Part shown: positions 47,030 through 57,779 of the stretch, piece after piece
How positions within the stretch are numbered: position 1 is the stretch's first letter
How the letters are laid out: each line of letters opens with the position of its first letter
Source of the DNA: Patiria miniata
Lineage: Eukaryota; Echinodermata; Asteroidea; Valvatida; Asterinidae
Length of the DNA stretch: 64,000 nt
Direction: 5' to 3'
Assembly (NCBI RefSeq): GCF_015706575.1
Contig: NW_024037063.1
Coordinates: forward strand, 15,562,927 to 15,626,926
Notes under the pieces: generated by a model
The model's database searches: none
The model's input: only the letters and a program-made list of their open reading frames with translations
What the model was told of the DNA's origin: nothing
Program-made: the position numbers and the translations under genes

Positions 47030-47138
47030 GTACACGAGAACAAAGGAGGCGGCTGGTGTCCTGGAGGCCGATGGTGGTGGCGAACTTTGCATCACCGGTA
47101 CTGCCTCTGTTTTCTTCTTCACGGTGACTTCTTTAAAA
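47030..47138 (-). pseudogene. Partial second copy of the R coding segment
   Basis: Minus-strand sequence after ttttttaaag (a possible splice acceptor) matches the region around the KEVIAKKKAE part of 47366-47902 (gtgacttctttaaa; gcgaactttgcatcaccgg). It is a short exon-like duplicate. Confidence 0.55.
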
Positions 47139-47365
47139 AATAAATAACATAAATAGTTAGATAGATTTTTTTTTCCTAAACAATTAACTGAAGTTACAAG
47201 ACAATTGAAACAGTAAACAAACAAACATGGCTGAAAATCCATGTGAGCACACAGAATGAAAAATTACAGAATGAGTTCACTTTGACTTTTATACAATGTA
47301 CAGTGTTCACAGAGCTGAAGAGGGTGCACTTAATAACTTGGTTACTACTATTACCTTTTGGTTAG

Positions 47366-48070
47366 TCAAGGCTTGATTGAACCTTCTTCTTTATTCGTTG
47401 AGGTGTCAACTTCCCGACCATCAAAGATGACAATGTGGTGGCTGGTGGCCTTGAGGTCGACGGTGGCGGTGAACTTTGCATCACCTGCCTGCCTTTGGAG
47501 ACGTTCCGCTTTCTTCTTCGCGATAACTTCTTTGCCTTCAGCAAACGTTTCCAAATACAGCTTGAAGGCAAACTTGTTCTTCCTGAGTGGAGCATCCGTC
47601 GGTCGTTCACCTCGCATGCTGTCAGCCATCCACCCACAATACCCGAGGCCATTTCCCAGCATCCATTTGAATGTCTGACCACGGAAGGCACCGAACTGAA
47701 TTTGGTACTGGCCCAGAAGAGACATAGTGTCTTGTGGATTTCCGCCGAAATGCTTGACTTGTTCACTGGCCTTCTGTTTTACCACTGCAGCTGACAGACA
47801 TGGTGTGATAGGTTTCCCTTTGTTGGCAGCTAGAACTTGCTGAGCAGCAGCACTGTATCCGAGCATAAGTGTACCGTTACTCAAACACCTGAACTTTGGC
47901 AATTGACTTGTTCACTCGCCTTCTGTTTTACCACTGCAGCTGACAGACATGGTGTGATAGGTTTCCCTTTGTTGGCAGCTAGAACTTGCTGAGCAGCAGC
48001 ACTGTATCCGAGCATAAGTGTACCGTTACTCAAACACCTGAACTTTGGCAATTGATCCATGTTTCCGACC
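47366..48070 (-). CDS. R-family coding segment, unrecognised protein
   Basis: The minus-strand open frame from 47902 to 47366 (178 codons) continues a coding-like start just upstream, beginning after ttactttgcag at 48071 with VGNMDQLPKFRC. Visible features are an Ala-rich helix-like start, GNPQDTMSLLGQYQIQFG followed by FRGQTFKWMLGNGLGYCGW, a Lys/Glu-rich helix (FAEGKEVIAKKKAERLQRQ) and a C-terminus ending near EVDTSTN. The FG-x-FRGQTF-x-W...GY pattern loosely recalls small DUF3820-like modules, but I cannot assign a family. A 149-bp tandem duplication of its first part (47756-47904 against 47905-48053) splits the start, with only one difference noticed. Copies at 39345-39885 and 47030-47138 show that it is multicopy. 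Confidence 0.55.
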
Positions 48071-48110
48071 TGCAAAGTAACACGTAAAAACAAAACATAT
48101 TAATTTAACA

Positions 48111-48640
48111 GGCCATATATATGCTAGCTGTTGACCTAAGCCCTAAAGTTAGACGGTATGATGTTAATATAAAAGTTGAAACTGTCATTTAAAGTCCAGT
48201 GAAAAAAAGTCTTTGAACATGGTAAAAGAGTCCAAAAACAGTGTCTGAAAAACTGCATAGAGCACGTACTGCATCCTACTTCACTACATTAGACTGGCAC
48301 ATTAGTCGTTAAGCTGGACCTAAAGTAGGTCATTTTGGTAAAGTAATAAGATTTGTATAATTGTGTACTATTGAAAAACGAATCACAAATCCAATTCAAT
48401 GGCATTTAATTCAGCTTCATAGGTGTTTGCGTTTTGGAGATAAAACAATTTAAATCAGGCCAAATTTTGAGTTTTTTTCTGTGACCAGTGAGATTTAATA
48501 GTTTACATTTCACAAGTTTATAAATCTACAATTTTATCAAATCTAGCAAATGTGTGATATTCATTTCATAGTAATCCCAATTAAATAAACAATAACTACT
48601 TTTTTTAATCTTCTTTTTATCACTCAAAAAAAACCCCAAA
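48111..48640. other. AT-rich, nothing recognised
   Basis: No coding or structural signal seen. Confidence 0.45.
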
Positions 48641-48669
48641 ATGTGATATTTTCCCCAACCATTTCTTGG

Positions 48670-49290
48670 CTCATTTTTATTTTTGTCCGGGCGCAAGCTG
48701 TGCGGCCACCGCGCGGCCCACACCGCGACGAGGACAGAGCCAGACGACCCCGCCATGAAAGACGGGTAGGGCCTATCCCTCTTCGAACAACGCAGAAACA
48801 CAGAACATGCGTACACTTTTACACTTTGCTTTATTTTGACAAAAAGTTTTATTTTTAGAGCCATGCTGATACTTATGTAACTGTTTGAAATTGACTTATT
48901 TTGCATGGTTAAAGATGCAGTCAAAATTATTGAGGCTAGGCATAATCAACCATGCTTAAACTAGCTACGCACGGCCGGCCACGTACGTACGTGCACCCTG
49001 CCGGCTACTGATTGGCGAAAAATCTGTATTTTTAAGTGCTTATTCTAACACGTCTGAGCAAATTTAACAGTTTTTAATCAATGCTGATGCACTTACCTAC
49101 AGTCAAAGCGTTTGGAGATAAAAATCACGGTGCACAATTGGAAATTCACCCATGAAAATCACCTTCACAAAGTTCAATCGTCCACTCCTCGACGAAAATC
49201 AACATGGCGTCCGCACCGAGAAAAAGTTACAAGCGCCCTAATCGCTCATTGGTCAATTCTTTAATCTTGGAACAATGTTGGAACATCACG
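48670..49290 (+). promoter_or_regulatory. CpG-richer patch with a candidate first exon
   Basis: 48690-48800 and 48965-49015 are CpG-dense against an AT-rich background (gcggccaccgcgcggcc; cacggccggccacgtacg). At 49204 aacATGGCG begins an open frame MASAPRKSYKRPNRSL, a basic start similar in style to other first exons. The following codons run into short repeats (ttggtcaattgttgga) and no motif appears. It may be a promoter with the first exon of a gene whose rest is not recognisable here. Confidence 0.3.
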
Positions 49291-49983
49291 AGTGCAGATT
49301 GGTCAATTGTTGGAATATCTTGGACAATCTTGGAAAATTCTTGGAAAGATTGCAAGATCGGATTGGTCAATTGTTGGAAAATGCTCCTCGAAGATCCGCG
49401 AAAAGATGCAACCATTGTCAAAGCAAACATTATTTTTAGGTTGTTGCTATAGCCAGCTTGAGGGCAATTCTTACCTGGGAGGATCACTGCAGTTGGAACA
49501 ATTGACGTCCTTTGCCACATTTTGCGAACAATCCAAAGGAACAGGCATTCATCAAAATATATATTAGCAGGTTGTGCCACCAACTGCCCACGTGCTTCCA
49601 AGCATCCCACACATTTCTAAGAAAGCGTGGCCTAATTATGGGAAAATTAGGATCAGGATTGAGGGCAAAAAAAATTTCCTATTACATATAGGCTTGTGTC
49701 CTGTTTTGCTTCAAAATAGGCCCAACAAACATTTTTCACGACTGTCACCGGTCTGAACATACAGCTGGAGTCCCTCTGGGTCTTGGAGACATGCAATGTG
49801 TTTTTTCTGTGTTTCCCATACATCTTTCACGTCACATTTGCTGTTAGCACTGGAACACTAAGTGTTCAACTGTTCAATCGTGGCAACTGGTCTCGTTCGA
49901 CAATGCTGCGCCAATTGCTTCGATGTGCTGAACATGCCGTTCTCCGCTCTTTGCTAATTTTAATACACAGTTAATGTCACTAG

Positions 49984-50126
49984 TGTAATGGGTGGTGGAT
50001 TTACATAGAGTCGGGATGACCTCCAACTTTGGTGAAATCTGTGGCTACTCTTTTATTGCCTGACAACATGAACTCGAGAACTATCTGGAACATGACTAGC
50101 GCCCTCTATAGTCTGATACTATTACA
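49984..50126 (-). repeat. 3' LTR of Mag-like element 2 (143 bp)
   Basis: Reads tgtaatgggtgg ... actattaca on the plus strand. It appears identical to 54924-55066. Confidence 0.95.
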
Positions 50127-50660
50127 TCCCCCTTTTTAAAAAAGAAATGTTTATCTAGAATAAATACTGCTTCTGAAAATGCAATAAAAGTGTCGGATTG
50201 GTAAAGATGGGGTAATGAGAGTTCTTTTGCTTTAACACGTTTTCCAGTGCTAATGTGATATCTCAAAATCTCTTTGCAGAGGAAAGATGAACAAAAAAAA
50301 ACCAATAAAGGTCATTTTCTTGTGTGCCATTACTTCCAACAGGTCCACAAAAAAAAAAAAAAACTCATTTGTTAACCTGAAAAACAAAATGCTCTCTGGT
50401 GCTATATGAATCTGTCTCTGTAGTCTTACTGAATACAAGGTGAAAAAAAAATTGGTTTTCTTTTGAAAACAAACAAATGTAGGAAATAATGAATAAAATA
50501 ATCTTTGCATGACTTCTGCATCTTAGAAAAAGAAAGAAAAATAATCTGGTTTTCATGTGTTTAGTGTAGTCATCTGCATATCCATGAAAACAAGAGTACA
50601 ATAACAATACGAGTAAAAAAAAAAATGGTGGTGATAAACTGATAATGTTCACACAACTGT

Positions 50661-52000
50661 TCACAGATCAAGTCTCTTTGGTGGTTTGACTTGCCGACCT
50701 GATCGCGTGATAGTGGGAGTTTTCGGGGTGTCCTGTACTTCTCTGTTACGAGACGGTGAAGTGTCATCTTCGAATGTGACACGTTTTTTGGCAGGTTCAA
50801 TGTCACGAAGATGGCGGCGATTGCGTCGAAGTTCGCGACCATTGGGTGTCACTATGACATAAGAACGTGGTTCTTCACAGCGCTGTTTTATCTGAGCTGG
50901 TGTCCACAACCCAGTTCGTGGATCCTGTACACGAACTAGTTGACCTGGGTGAAGTGGCTTGAGGTCATGAGCTGATCTGTCCTGGTAGGCTTTTTGTTGT
51001 GCTTGTCTGTCCTGTAGGCGTTGGTATGTCTGGTCCTTGTGTTCCGAGGTATTCTGAATCACAACGGGAAGGTTGCTCTGAACCTTTCTACCGCAGAGCA
51101 GTTCTGCAGGGCTTGGAAGTTTGCTGTCCACTGGGGTTGTCCGAAGGCATAGAAGAGCCATGCTGATGTTTTGACCACAGGCTCTTGCTTTGGTCATTGT
51201 ACGCTTGACGGTTTGTATCATTCTTTCGACGAACCCATTCGACTGTGGGAAATGAGGCGAAGACGTTACATGTGTAAAGCCCCATTCGTCAGCAAACACT
51301 TTGTAGGCGGCAGAGGCAAAATGTGGACCATTGTCGCTAATAATCTTCTCCGGCACACCGTGCTCGGAAAAGATTTGCTGAGTGGCATCAATCACTGCAC
51401 CACTTGTGCAGTTTGCAGGCATTCTGTGAACCAGAGGAAATTTAGAGTAATAGTCAGCTATCATGAGATACTCATTTCCCTCAAAGTGGAATAGGTCAGT
51501 TCCAAGTATTTGCCATGGTCGCGTCGGCAGCTCGTGTGGAAGTAGAGTCTCCTTGGTTTGTGACCGTTGATGTTCCTGACATGTAGGGCATTGACTCACA
51601 ACATGATCTATGTCTTGATTCATGTTGAGCCAATACACAGTGTCTTTCGCTCGGAGCTTCGTCTTGGTTGCAACCTGATGACCCTCATGCAGCTTGTTCA
51701 GCGTGTATGTATGCATGGCTGTAGGTATGACAACACAACATCCTTTCATAAGGATGCCATCAGCGATTGCGAGCTCATCACGAAATGACCAATATGGTCG
51801 GAGGGGAGCTGGGAGATCCTTCATCCGATCTGGCCAACCGGATATGATGATCTGTTTGAGTTCCTGAAGTATGGGATCTCGTTCCGTCTCGCGTTTGACA
51901 GCTGCAAGGCGATCAGCAGTGAAGTGCACGAGGTTTATCTGAATGTCTAACGGAATATGTGTACCGTCAGTCGTTGGAGAGCGTGATAAGCTGTCAGCAA
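50661..52000 (-). CDS. Integrase part of element 2
   Basis: It includes the zinc module HEGHQVATKTKLRAKDTVYW ... CPTCQEHQ, the core with TDLFHFEGNEYLMIADYYSK, IISDNGPHF and PQSNGFVERM (D, D, E), and a C-terminal part with RTGLWTPAQI and RELRRNRRHLRD. It ends near 50661 with a basic tail. Length and order are normal for the family. Confidence 0.92.
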
Positions 52001-53190
52001 CGGGAACCTCTTTGCCGGGCCGGTATTGCAGAGTGAAGTTGTATGGCTGAAGACGCATGAGCATACGCTGGAGGCGAGGTGGTGCAGATGTGAGAGGTTT
52101 CTGATGAATCATCTGAAGCGGTTTGTGGTCAGACTCGATCGTGAAATGCTTACCATAGACATACGTATGGTAACGCTCACAACCGAAAAACAACCGCCAA
52201 CAGTTCTCGCTCTATGTTCGCGTATCTTGTCTCAGCACTACTGAGTGCCTTTGATGCATATGCGATTGGTTCGCCTTCCTGCATCAAGGTGGCACCCAAA
52301 CCACGTGACGATGCATCCACCTGAATTGTCGTGGGTTTGTTGGGGTCGAAATATCGCAAAGTAGCAGAGTCGCAGATCAAATCGCGTACTTTCTCGAAGC
52401 ACTGCTGGTGACTTGCAGACCACACATACTCACAGTCATTGCGGAGTAGCTCGCGTAAATCTGCAGTGTGGCTCGACAAGTGCTGGATGAATGGACTTAA
52501 GTACGTTACCATTCCAAGAAACTCACGGAGTTGGGTCTTGTCGGGAGGGGGTGGCATGGCCTTGATTGCATGCACTTTAGCTGGGTCAGGGTGGACACCC
52601 TGCGCGTCCTACACCATGCCGAAGAATGTGATCTGTTTGTCCTTTATCGCGCACTTGCTACTGTTGAACTTCAGACTGTTTGCTGCAGCAACAGTCATGA
52701 GCTTACGAAGGTGCTTGTCATGAGACTGTTCCGAGTCTCCAAAGACAATGATGTCGTCTGCGATTCCGATCACGCCGTCACACTGTTCGAGTATCTGATC
52801 CATCCGATGTTGGAAAATATCCTGACTAACTGCCAGGCCAAACGGCATGCGTTTGTAACAATAGCGACCGAAGGGGCTATTGAAAGTCGTCAACAGTGAG
52901 CTGTCCTCATCGATATGGATGGACCAGTAACCGTGTTTGGCGTCCATTTTGCTGAAGACCTTTGCGCCAGCAAGTTTGTGCGTGATCTCTTCGAGAGTTG
53001 GTGTCTTATGATGACATCGCTGAGTGCCTTGTTAAGGTCTTTGGGATCCAAACAAACGCGTAACTGTCCATTAGCTTTGCGTGAAATCGCGATGCTACTA
53101 ACCCAATCGGTGGGCTCGGTCACACGTCGGATCACACCCTGTGCTTCCATTTTGTCCAACTCTGACTTAAGTTCATCGCGGAGATGAATG
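52000..53190 (-). CDS. Reverse transcriptase and RNase H part of element 2
   Basis: RT motifs include KMEAQGVIRRVTEPTDWVSS, LRVCLDPKDLNKAL, MDAKHGYWSIHID, MPFGLAVSQDIFQ and an IADD-type catalytic box near 52755. RNase H motifs include IQVDASSRGLGATLMQ, YASKALSSAETRYANIERE and TIESDHKPLQMI. The domain order is that of Ty3/gypsy pol. Confidence 0.9.
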
Positions 53191-54665
53191 GAGCACTTAC
53201 GTGGTGCATGTACGACAGGTTGTGCACCTTCGCGAAGCACAATGTGATAGGCACCCGGAAAATCTCCAAGTGCATCAAACTGTTCTGGGTACGCGGAGAG
53301 TAGATCCTCAACGGAACGAATCGGTTGGTGCTGTGACGTAACGTTTCCGTCAGACTGAGCGTGCGATTCAACCGAACAGTTTAGAGCGACAATGTTCAAC
53401 TGAAGAGCTGTACGAAGACCAATGATAGCCGGACCATCAGTCTCGCAGACATGAAACACAGCATTGTGCCATTCTGACTGGGTGTGTTTACATGGGAGTG
53501 TCAGTGTGCCGTACTGCTTAATTTCTGTGCCATTGTATGCCTTGAGAACAGCACCTGAGTCAGCAAGATGTCCTTTGCGCGGAAATCCATCAGAGTCCAG
53601 ATGACTTGGGTACATTCGACGATAAATGCGAACGGGAATGGTGTTTGTCTGGGCACCTGTGTCCACCTTCGCGTGTAGATTGATAACACGACGTTCTTTA
53701 TCTCGTCGCAGTTGAACATAAGTGTAGGCTTCGTCGCGATCGCGTTTGTTTGGACGAATGGCAGATACGACAATATCAAGCGTAAGCTGTTCGAATGGAA
53801 TGTCAATGTCTCCACTCGGTGGGGCACTGTCTGCAAGCATGTGCATGTCACGTTGAGAACGGCGTTGTCGTGACTTGGACCGTGACTGCGATTGTGAGCG
53901 ACGACGAGTATCCCGTGGAGTACGTTGGTTTTGTCGGCCACGTGTGGAATCATCAGATTGGTGTCGGGACTTGCACACATTTCTCCAATGATTACGTTTG
54001 CCACAGTTATCACAAGTTGTGTTGTAGGCGGGGCATAAGTCGCGAGGTCTGAAGGGGTGTTGTCTACCACAGTTTCTGCATGTGCGTCGGCGTTGTAGTG
54101 CATCAACGGAGGAAGGTCCATGATGAACACTATTAAGCTGTTCCATGTGCGATAGAGATGCTTCATGGGTGCGAGCGATATCCAAACACTGATCAATGGT
54201 CAAAGTGTCATTGCGAGCCAAAAGTTGCTTTTGCAGGTCTGGGTGACGCGTTCCAGCGATGAACTGTTCGATGATTCTGTCCGCATATTCCTTGTCATCG
54301 CGGAATTTACATGTTTGAGCATGTAGTTTTAGTCGTGACATATAGTCGTCAACAGATTCGCGATCCTTCTGCTGGAATTTCTGCAAGTACAGTCGAGCAA
54401 CACGGAAATTTGTTCTCGGAGTGATTTGTGCAGCAAAGCGATCCCAGACCACATCAGGCTTTTTCGCGTCAGCATCAGGTAAGCTCCATGAATTATACAT
54501 GCGAAGTCCAGTAGGTCCCATGAAGAGAAGAATATGGTCGACTTGTTTCTCTGTTTTGACATTCTTCACAGAGAAATACAGTTCACATTGTTGTCGAAAA
54601 ATTTGTATGGAACTGGGCAAATCTGGGTCATCCCAGGCCATTCGAGGAGTGACTGAGTCCGTCAT
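53190..54665 (-). CDS. Gag and protease part of element 2
   Basis: The start at 54665 (MTDSVTPRMAWDDPDLP) opens a Gag of about 210 residues with a capsid-like helical region. Two zinc knuckles follow (CRNCGRQHPF..DLC and CDNCGKRNHWRNVC, near 53970-54090), then an Arg/Ser-rich linker. A retropepsin box KVDTGAQTNTIP lies near 53650. Gag style and double knuckle are Mag-like. Confidence 0.9.
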
Positions 54666-54923
54666 AGTTCCTATTGTATGTTCAGTTCAAACTATGCGAG
54701 TATCAGTATATGCTGCACCGTGACGATCCTAAGCTATACACACAGGCGACACGAGGCTACTGTACATACACACAGTCTCTGTATACACCGTTACACGTGC
54801 AATAATTACTCAGTCATTTACGTACAATGTGTGGCACGTTTTCGCGTCAAAATCTCACCTTTTTGAGGCGACGATATGAATGTCAGTAGCGCCAATGACG
54901 AGGTAAGAACCGCGCTGCCACCA

Positions 54924-55066
54924 TGTAATGGGTGGTGGATTTACATAGAGTCGGGATGACCTCCAACTTTGGTGAAATCTGTGGCTACTCTTTTATTGCC
55001 TGACAACATGAACTCGAGAACTATCTGGAACATGACTAGCGCCCTCTATAGTCTGATACTATTACA
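54924..55066 (-). repeat. 5' LTR of Mag-like element 2 (143 bp)
   Basis: Same sequence as 49984-50126. The minus-strand leader and gag follow it inward. The target duplicate actag lies just outside. Confidence 0.95.
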
Positions 55067-55817
55067 ACTAGCACTCCATTCATAGATGCAGTGGGACAAC
55101 TGTCCCATGAATACACCACAGGTGATGCACTCCACTCGACAGCAAACTTTCAGACATCAAGGCAAATGTTCAAAGAAATTCATTCACCAAACAGTGTCCT
55201 AATAGTGGCTGGTCCCACATCCCACTCAACATACAGAAGCTGTGATCATGTCACCAGTACCTCTCAACACGGCCGTCACTATGGGTTTCAGTCTTGCATG
55301 GCTCTTCACTTGCTGTCAGATCACTGCTGAGTACTTGGTCAGTATGATATTTGTAGCCTAGGAAGCTGTCAGTGTGCCAGTTCCAGCCAATTTCCTCACA
55401 ATCTGCAAATATGGGACAGGTAGTGTGCGGTCTTCATGTGCCATGCTTAACTGTGCTATTTGTAGATCTTCTTCTGGAGCTGAGATAGGGCTATTGCCTA
55501 GTCTACACTGCCGCAGTAGTTTGATCACCTTATGAGTCCTCGACATCACATGCATACATTTGCACTTGTGGTTGAGAAGAAACAAAATTAACTGTTTCTG
55601 CTTTTTGCAGGGATGCCTTGCATACTTCTTGCACAGGGATTGATAAAAACTTTTTCTTTTGTTCTTGGCCGACGCAACATATCTTTAAATGCAAAAATGC
55701 GCAAGGTGAGTGTCGTCAAGCATAATAGGCTGTATGAATTTGTGATTAAAAAGTTGACCTGCCTTATTCATTTCATTTGATAAAGCTTACAATGATCAGA
55801 ACGTGTGGTTGGTTGTA

Positions 55818-56501
55818 CAGCGTGTGTCAATAAAAACGTAGGATTCAAAGCGATTTTTTTCTGAGAAAATTATGGTACTGGTGTGCCTAATTTAATACGG
55901 ACTTGATTGTCCATAATTTCATCTTTGACAAGATTTTTGTTTGGTGGAATTTGGACTTTTGGTTCAAAAGTTATGACAAGTTTTGTAAAGCCCTTCTGAA
56001 GCGGGTTGGTCTGATTCAATTACCTTAACACAACAACCAGTTATGTACAATGCAGGTATGCATTGAAGACAATTAAACCAGCACAAAACTTTCTTTGAAA
56101 CAACTGTTGATAAGTATCACTTAAATTTAATAACTGGACTATCATTGTTTCAAAGCATCATGAATTATTGACTAATAACATTGATTGTGGACTAAAGGAT
56201 TATGTAAGCCTAATCCTGCCACACATGTCCTTCTTTGTGATCCACAAATACTTTCACCTGTACTGAATTCAAACCTTTCATTAGGTATGTGTGATTTCAC
56301 AAATCAGACCAGCTTGGAATTTATAACCCTTCTTCAATGTACTCTTTCTCTGGACAGGATTGTCCAAATGAGATGGGATAAAAAGCATAGTGAAGAGAAG
56401 GAAAGGTACTTTAAAAAGAGGCTTAACATTATGATGAATAGGGGTGGTTTATATTCTTAATATTTTTGTTTCTAATCCTGCGTTTTTATTGACACACGCT
56501 G
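55818..56501. mobile_element. Mariner-like nonautonomous element, 684 bp, TA target
   Basis: The inverted ends begin CAGCGTGTGTCAATAAAAAC at 55818 and at 56501 inward, with one mismatch just beyond (aacgtagg against aacgcagg). TA lies on both sides (55816-55817 and 56502-56503). The paralogous site at 46655-46660 (ggttgtagtc) has a single TA and no insert. TA duplication and short ends fit Tc1/mariner. A 91-codon frame at 56185-56460 has no D,D,D/E pattern, so the element is nonautonomous. Confidence 0.88.
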
Positions 56502-56869
56502 TAGTCTTATGCTGAACATCACTGTGATCACTGGGTCCAGCAGCAGGAGGAAACTGCCATCAGTGGCAACAAGCTGTGTCAGCAAGTGGGGGTGGGGGAT
56601 GACTGGTGGGGGTGGGGGGGGGGGGGGGGGGGACTGGAAACCATGTGACACTGGGGGCGCTGTTCATTCATGGCATTAAAAACCTGTGATAAGTATAGGG
56701 GGGTGATGATGGGAATTATCAAATCAAGGTTGAGAAAGTCAAAACACAATATTTGCAAAAGACAATATAAACAATACTCATTTTGTTGTGCCTATATTAA
56801 AATTGTATGCAGTCTATGTACAATCATGAATATCCTTTACCTCGCTTGATATCATCGTGATAGTGAGAG

Positions 56870-57299
56870 GTTGGTTAAATCGCCTAACAGATTTCTGTGG
56901 GGTGTGGACCAGCTATAGTCTTTCATGAGTTTGTTGATGTCAACATCTCCCAGCATCACCTGATGTACATGAAAAACAACTTCATGGTGAAAGACGGGAC
57001 TGATCATGGTGTTCCTGAGCCATGTATTCAAGCACCTGAGAGCTGAGACACTACGCTCTCAGGTACAGGATGTAACTGGGCAAACAAGAAGCAACTTCAG
57101 GAAACAAGAAGATGTGTAGAAATAAAGCCCAAACTTCTTTGGCCATTTCCCAGTATGCTGTCTTCGCATCATGCAACGTGAAGGCTGAAGAGGTATTTTT
57201 GAACATATCAAGTTGTACTTTTAGTGCGGAAATGTTCAGCTCTAGGTTGCGTCCAACTAGTGAACAATGTACTCCGTCTGTCTTTCTTCTCTGAAACAA
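56870..57299 (-). pseudogene. Coding-like minus-strand segment, unrecognised protein
   Basis: On the minus strand after attgtttcag, a frame reads RRKTDGVHCSLVGRNLELNI ... AYWEMAKEVWALF (57299-57051). In another frame, 57050-56870 reads FHHEVVFHVHQVMLGDVDIN followed by KLMKDYSWSTPHRNLLGDLT. Both have coding-like composition and appear to be neighbouring parts of one protein separated by a break or a small intron. I do not recognise the family. It may belong to the R unit. Confidence 0.45.
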
Positions 57300-57341
57300 T
57301 CCTAAATATCACTCTTATAGTGTAATTTTGGCACCAAACAT

Positions 57342-57363
57342 TGGGGGATGATCCTATGGCCCA

Positions 57364-57400
<37 letters not shown>

Positions 57401-57700
57401 TTCAAAAAAGGTCCTCATTCTGTCAAATAAAGTCAGTTTCTGTACTGTAAAAAAAGACAAATACATTATTAAAAGTTGTTCCTTGAAACAAAATTAACAA
57501 ACTTTGAAAACACAGTTTCTTTCATAAAACTGGGGGATGATCCTATGGCCCATCCCCCCCCCCTCCCCCCTGTTCAAAAAAGGTCCTCATTCTGTCAAAA
57601 AAAGTCAGTTTCTGTACTGTAAAAAAGACAAATACATTATTAAGTTGTTCCTTGAAACAAAATTAACAAACTTTGAAAACACAGTTTCTTTCATACGGTA
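57342..57700. repeat. 189-bp tandem duplication with long C runs
   Basis: tgggggatgatcctatggccc starts at 57342 and 57531, a 189-bp period. The first copy has about 34 consecutive C (57366-57399) and the second a shorter interrupted C run. The remaining sequence is nearly identical, so the duplication is recent. The C-run length may be an assembly artefact. Confidence 0.85.
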
Positions 57701-57779
57701 CTTTTAAAAAGTTTGAAACTTTTTGTTACAAAACACAAACATTAAAGTCTTGGTACACAAACTTTTCAAGCATCTAATT

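Larger units (their letters stand above)
45210..48110. repeat. Family R, copy 2 (least interrupted)
   Basis: This is homologous to copy 1 (33890-39885) and copy 3 (49677-57300). It shares ttacataggcttgtgtcctg-type sequence at 45225, ttaatgtcactagcactccatt at 45548, the tttgatcacctgatgagtcc part near 46057, the gacctgccttattcatc part near 46605, and the coding block 47366-48070. Its uninterrupted stretches give empty sites for insertions into copies 1 and 3. Short minus-strand coding-like pieces are scattered through 45250-46330, in pieces and diverged. Confidence 0.75.
49984..55066 (-). mobile_element. Young Ty3/gypsy LTR retrotransposon, Mag-like (element 2)
   Basis: A 5083-bp element on the minus strand. 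Its LTRs of 143 bp (49984-50126 and 54924-55066) look identical, with TG...CA ends and a 5-bp target duplication actag (49979-49983 and 55067-55071). The primer-binding-type sequence on the minus strand is tggtggcagcgcgg, sharing its first 12 bases with element 1. A purine tract abuts the other LTR. Parts in order are gag with two zinc knuckles, protease, reverse transcriptase, RNase H and integrase. The empty site is visible in R copy 2 near 45555. It looks nearly whole, with about two or three breaks. Very recent insertion. Confidence 0.94.
49677..57300. repeat. Family R, copy 3 (opened by two transposons)
   Basis: 49677-49983 matches 45225-45560. 55072-55817 continues with the part matching 45560-46660 (tagcactccattc, ctgccgcagtagtttgatcac, gacctgccttattcat). 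56502-56590 matches 46655-46740. Two insertions split it: a Ty3/gypsy element (49984-55066) and a mariner-like element (55818-56501). A G run lies at about 56608-56632. Confidence 0.78.

Noticed and set aside
56185-56460. 91-codon frame as a mariner transposase
   Set aside because: Too short and lacks the D,D,D/E arrangement; the element is nonautonomous.
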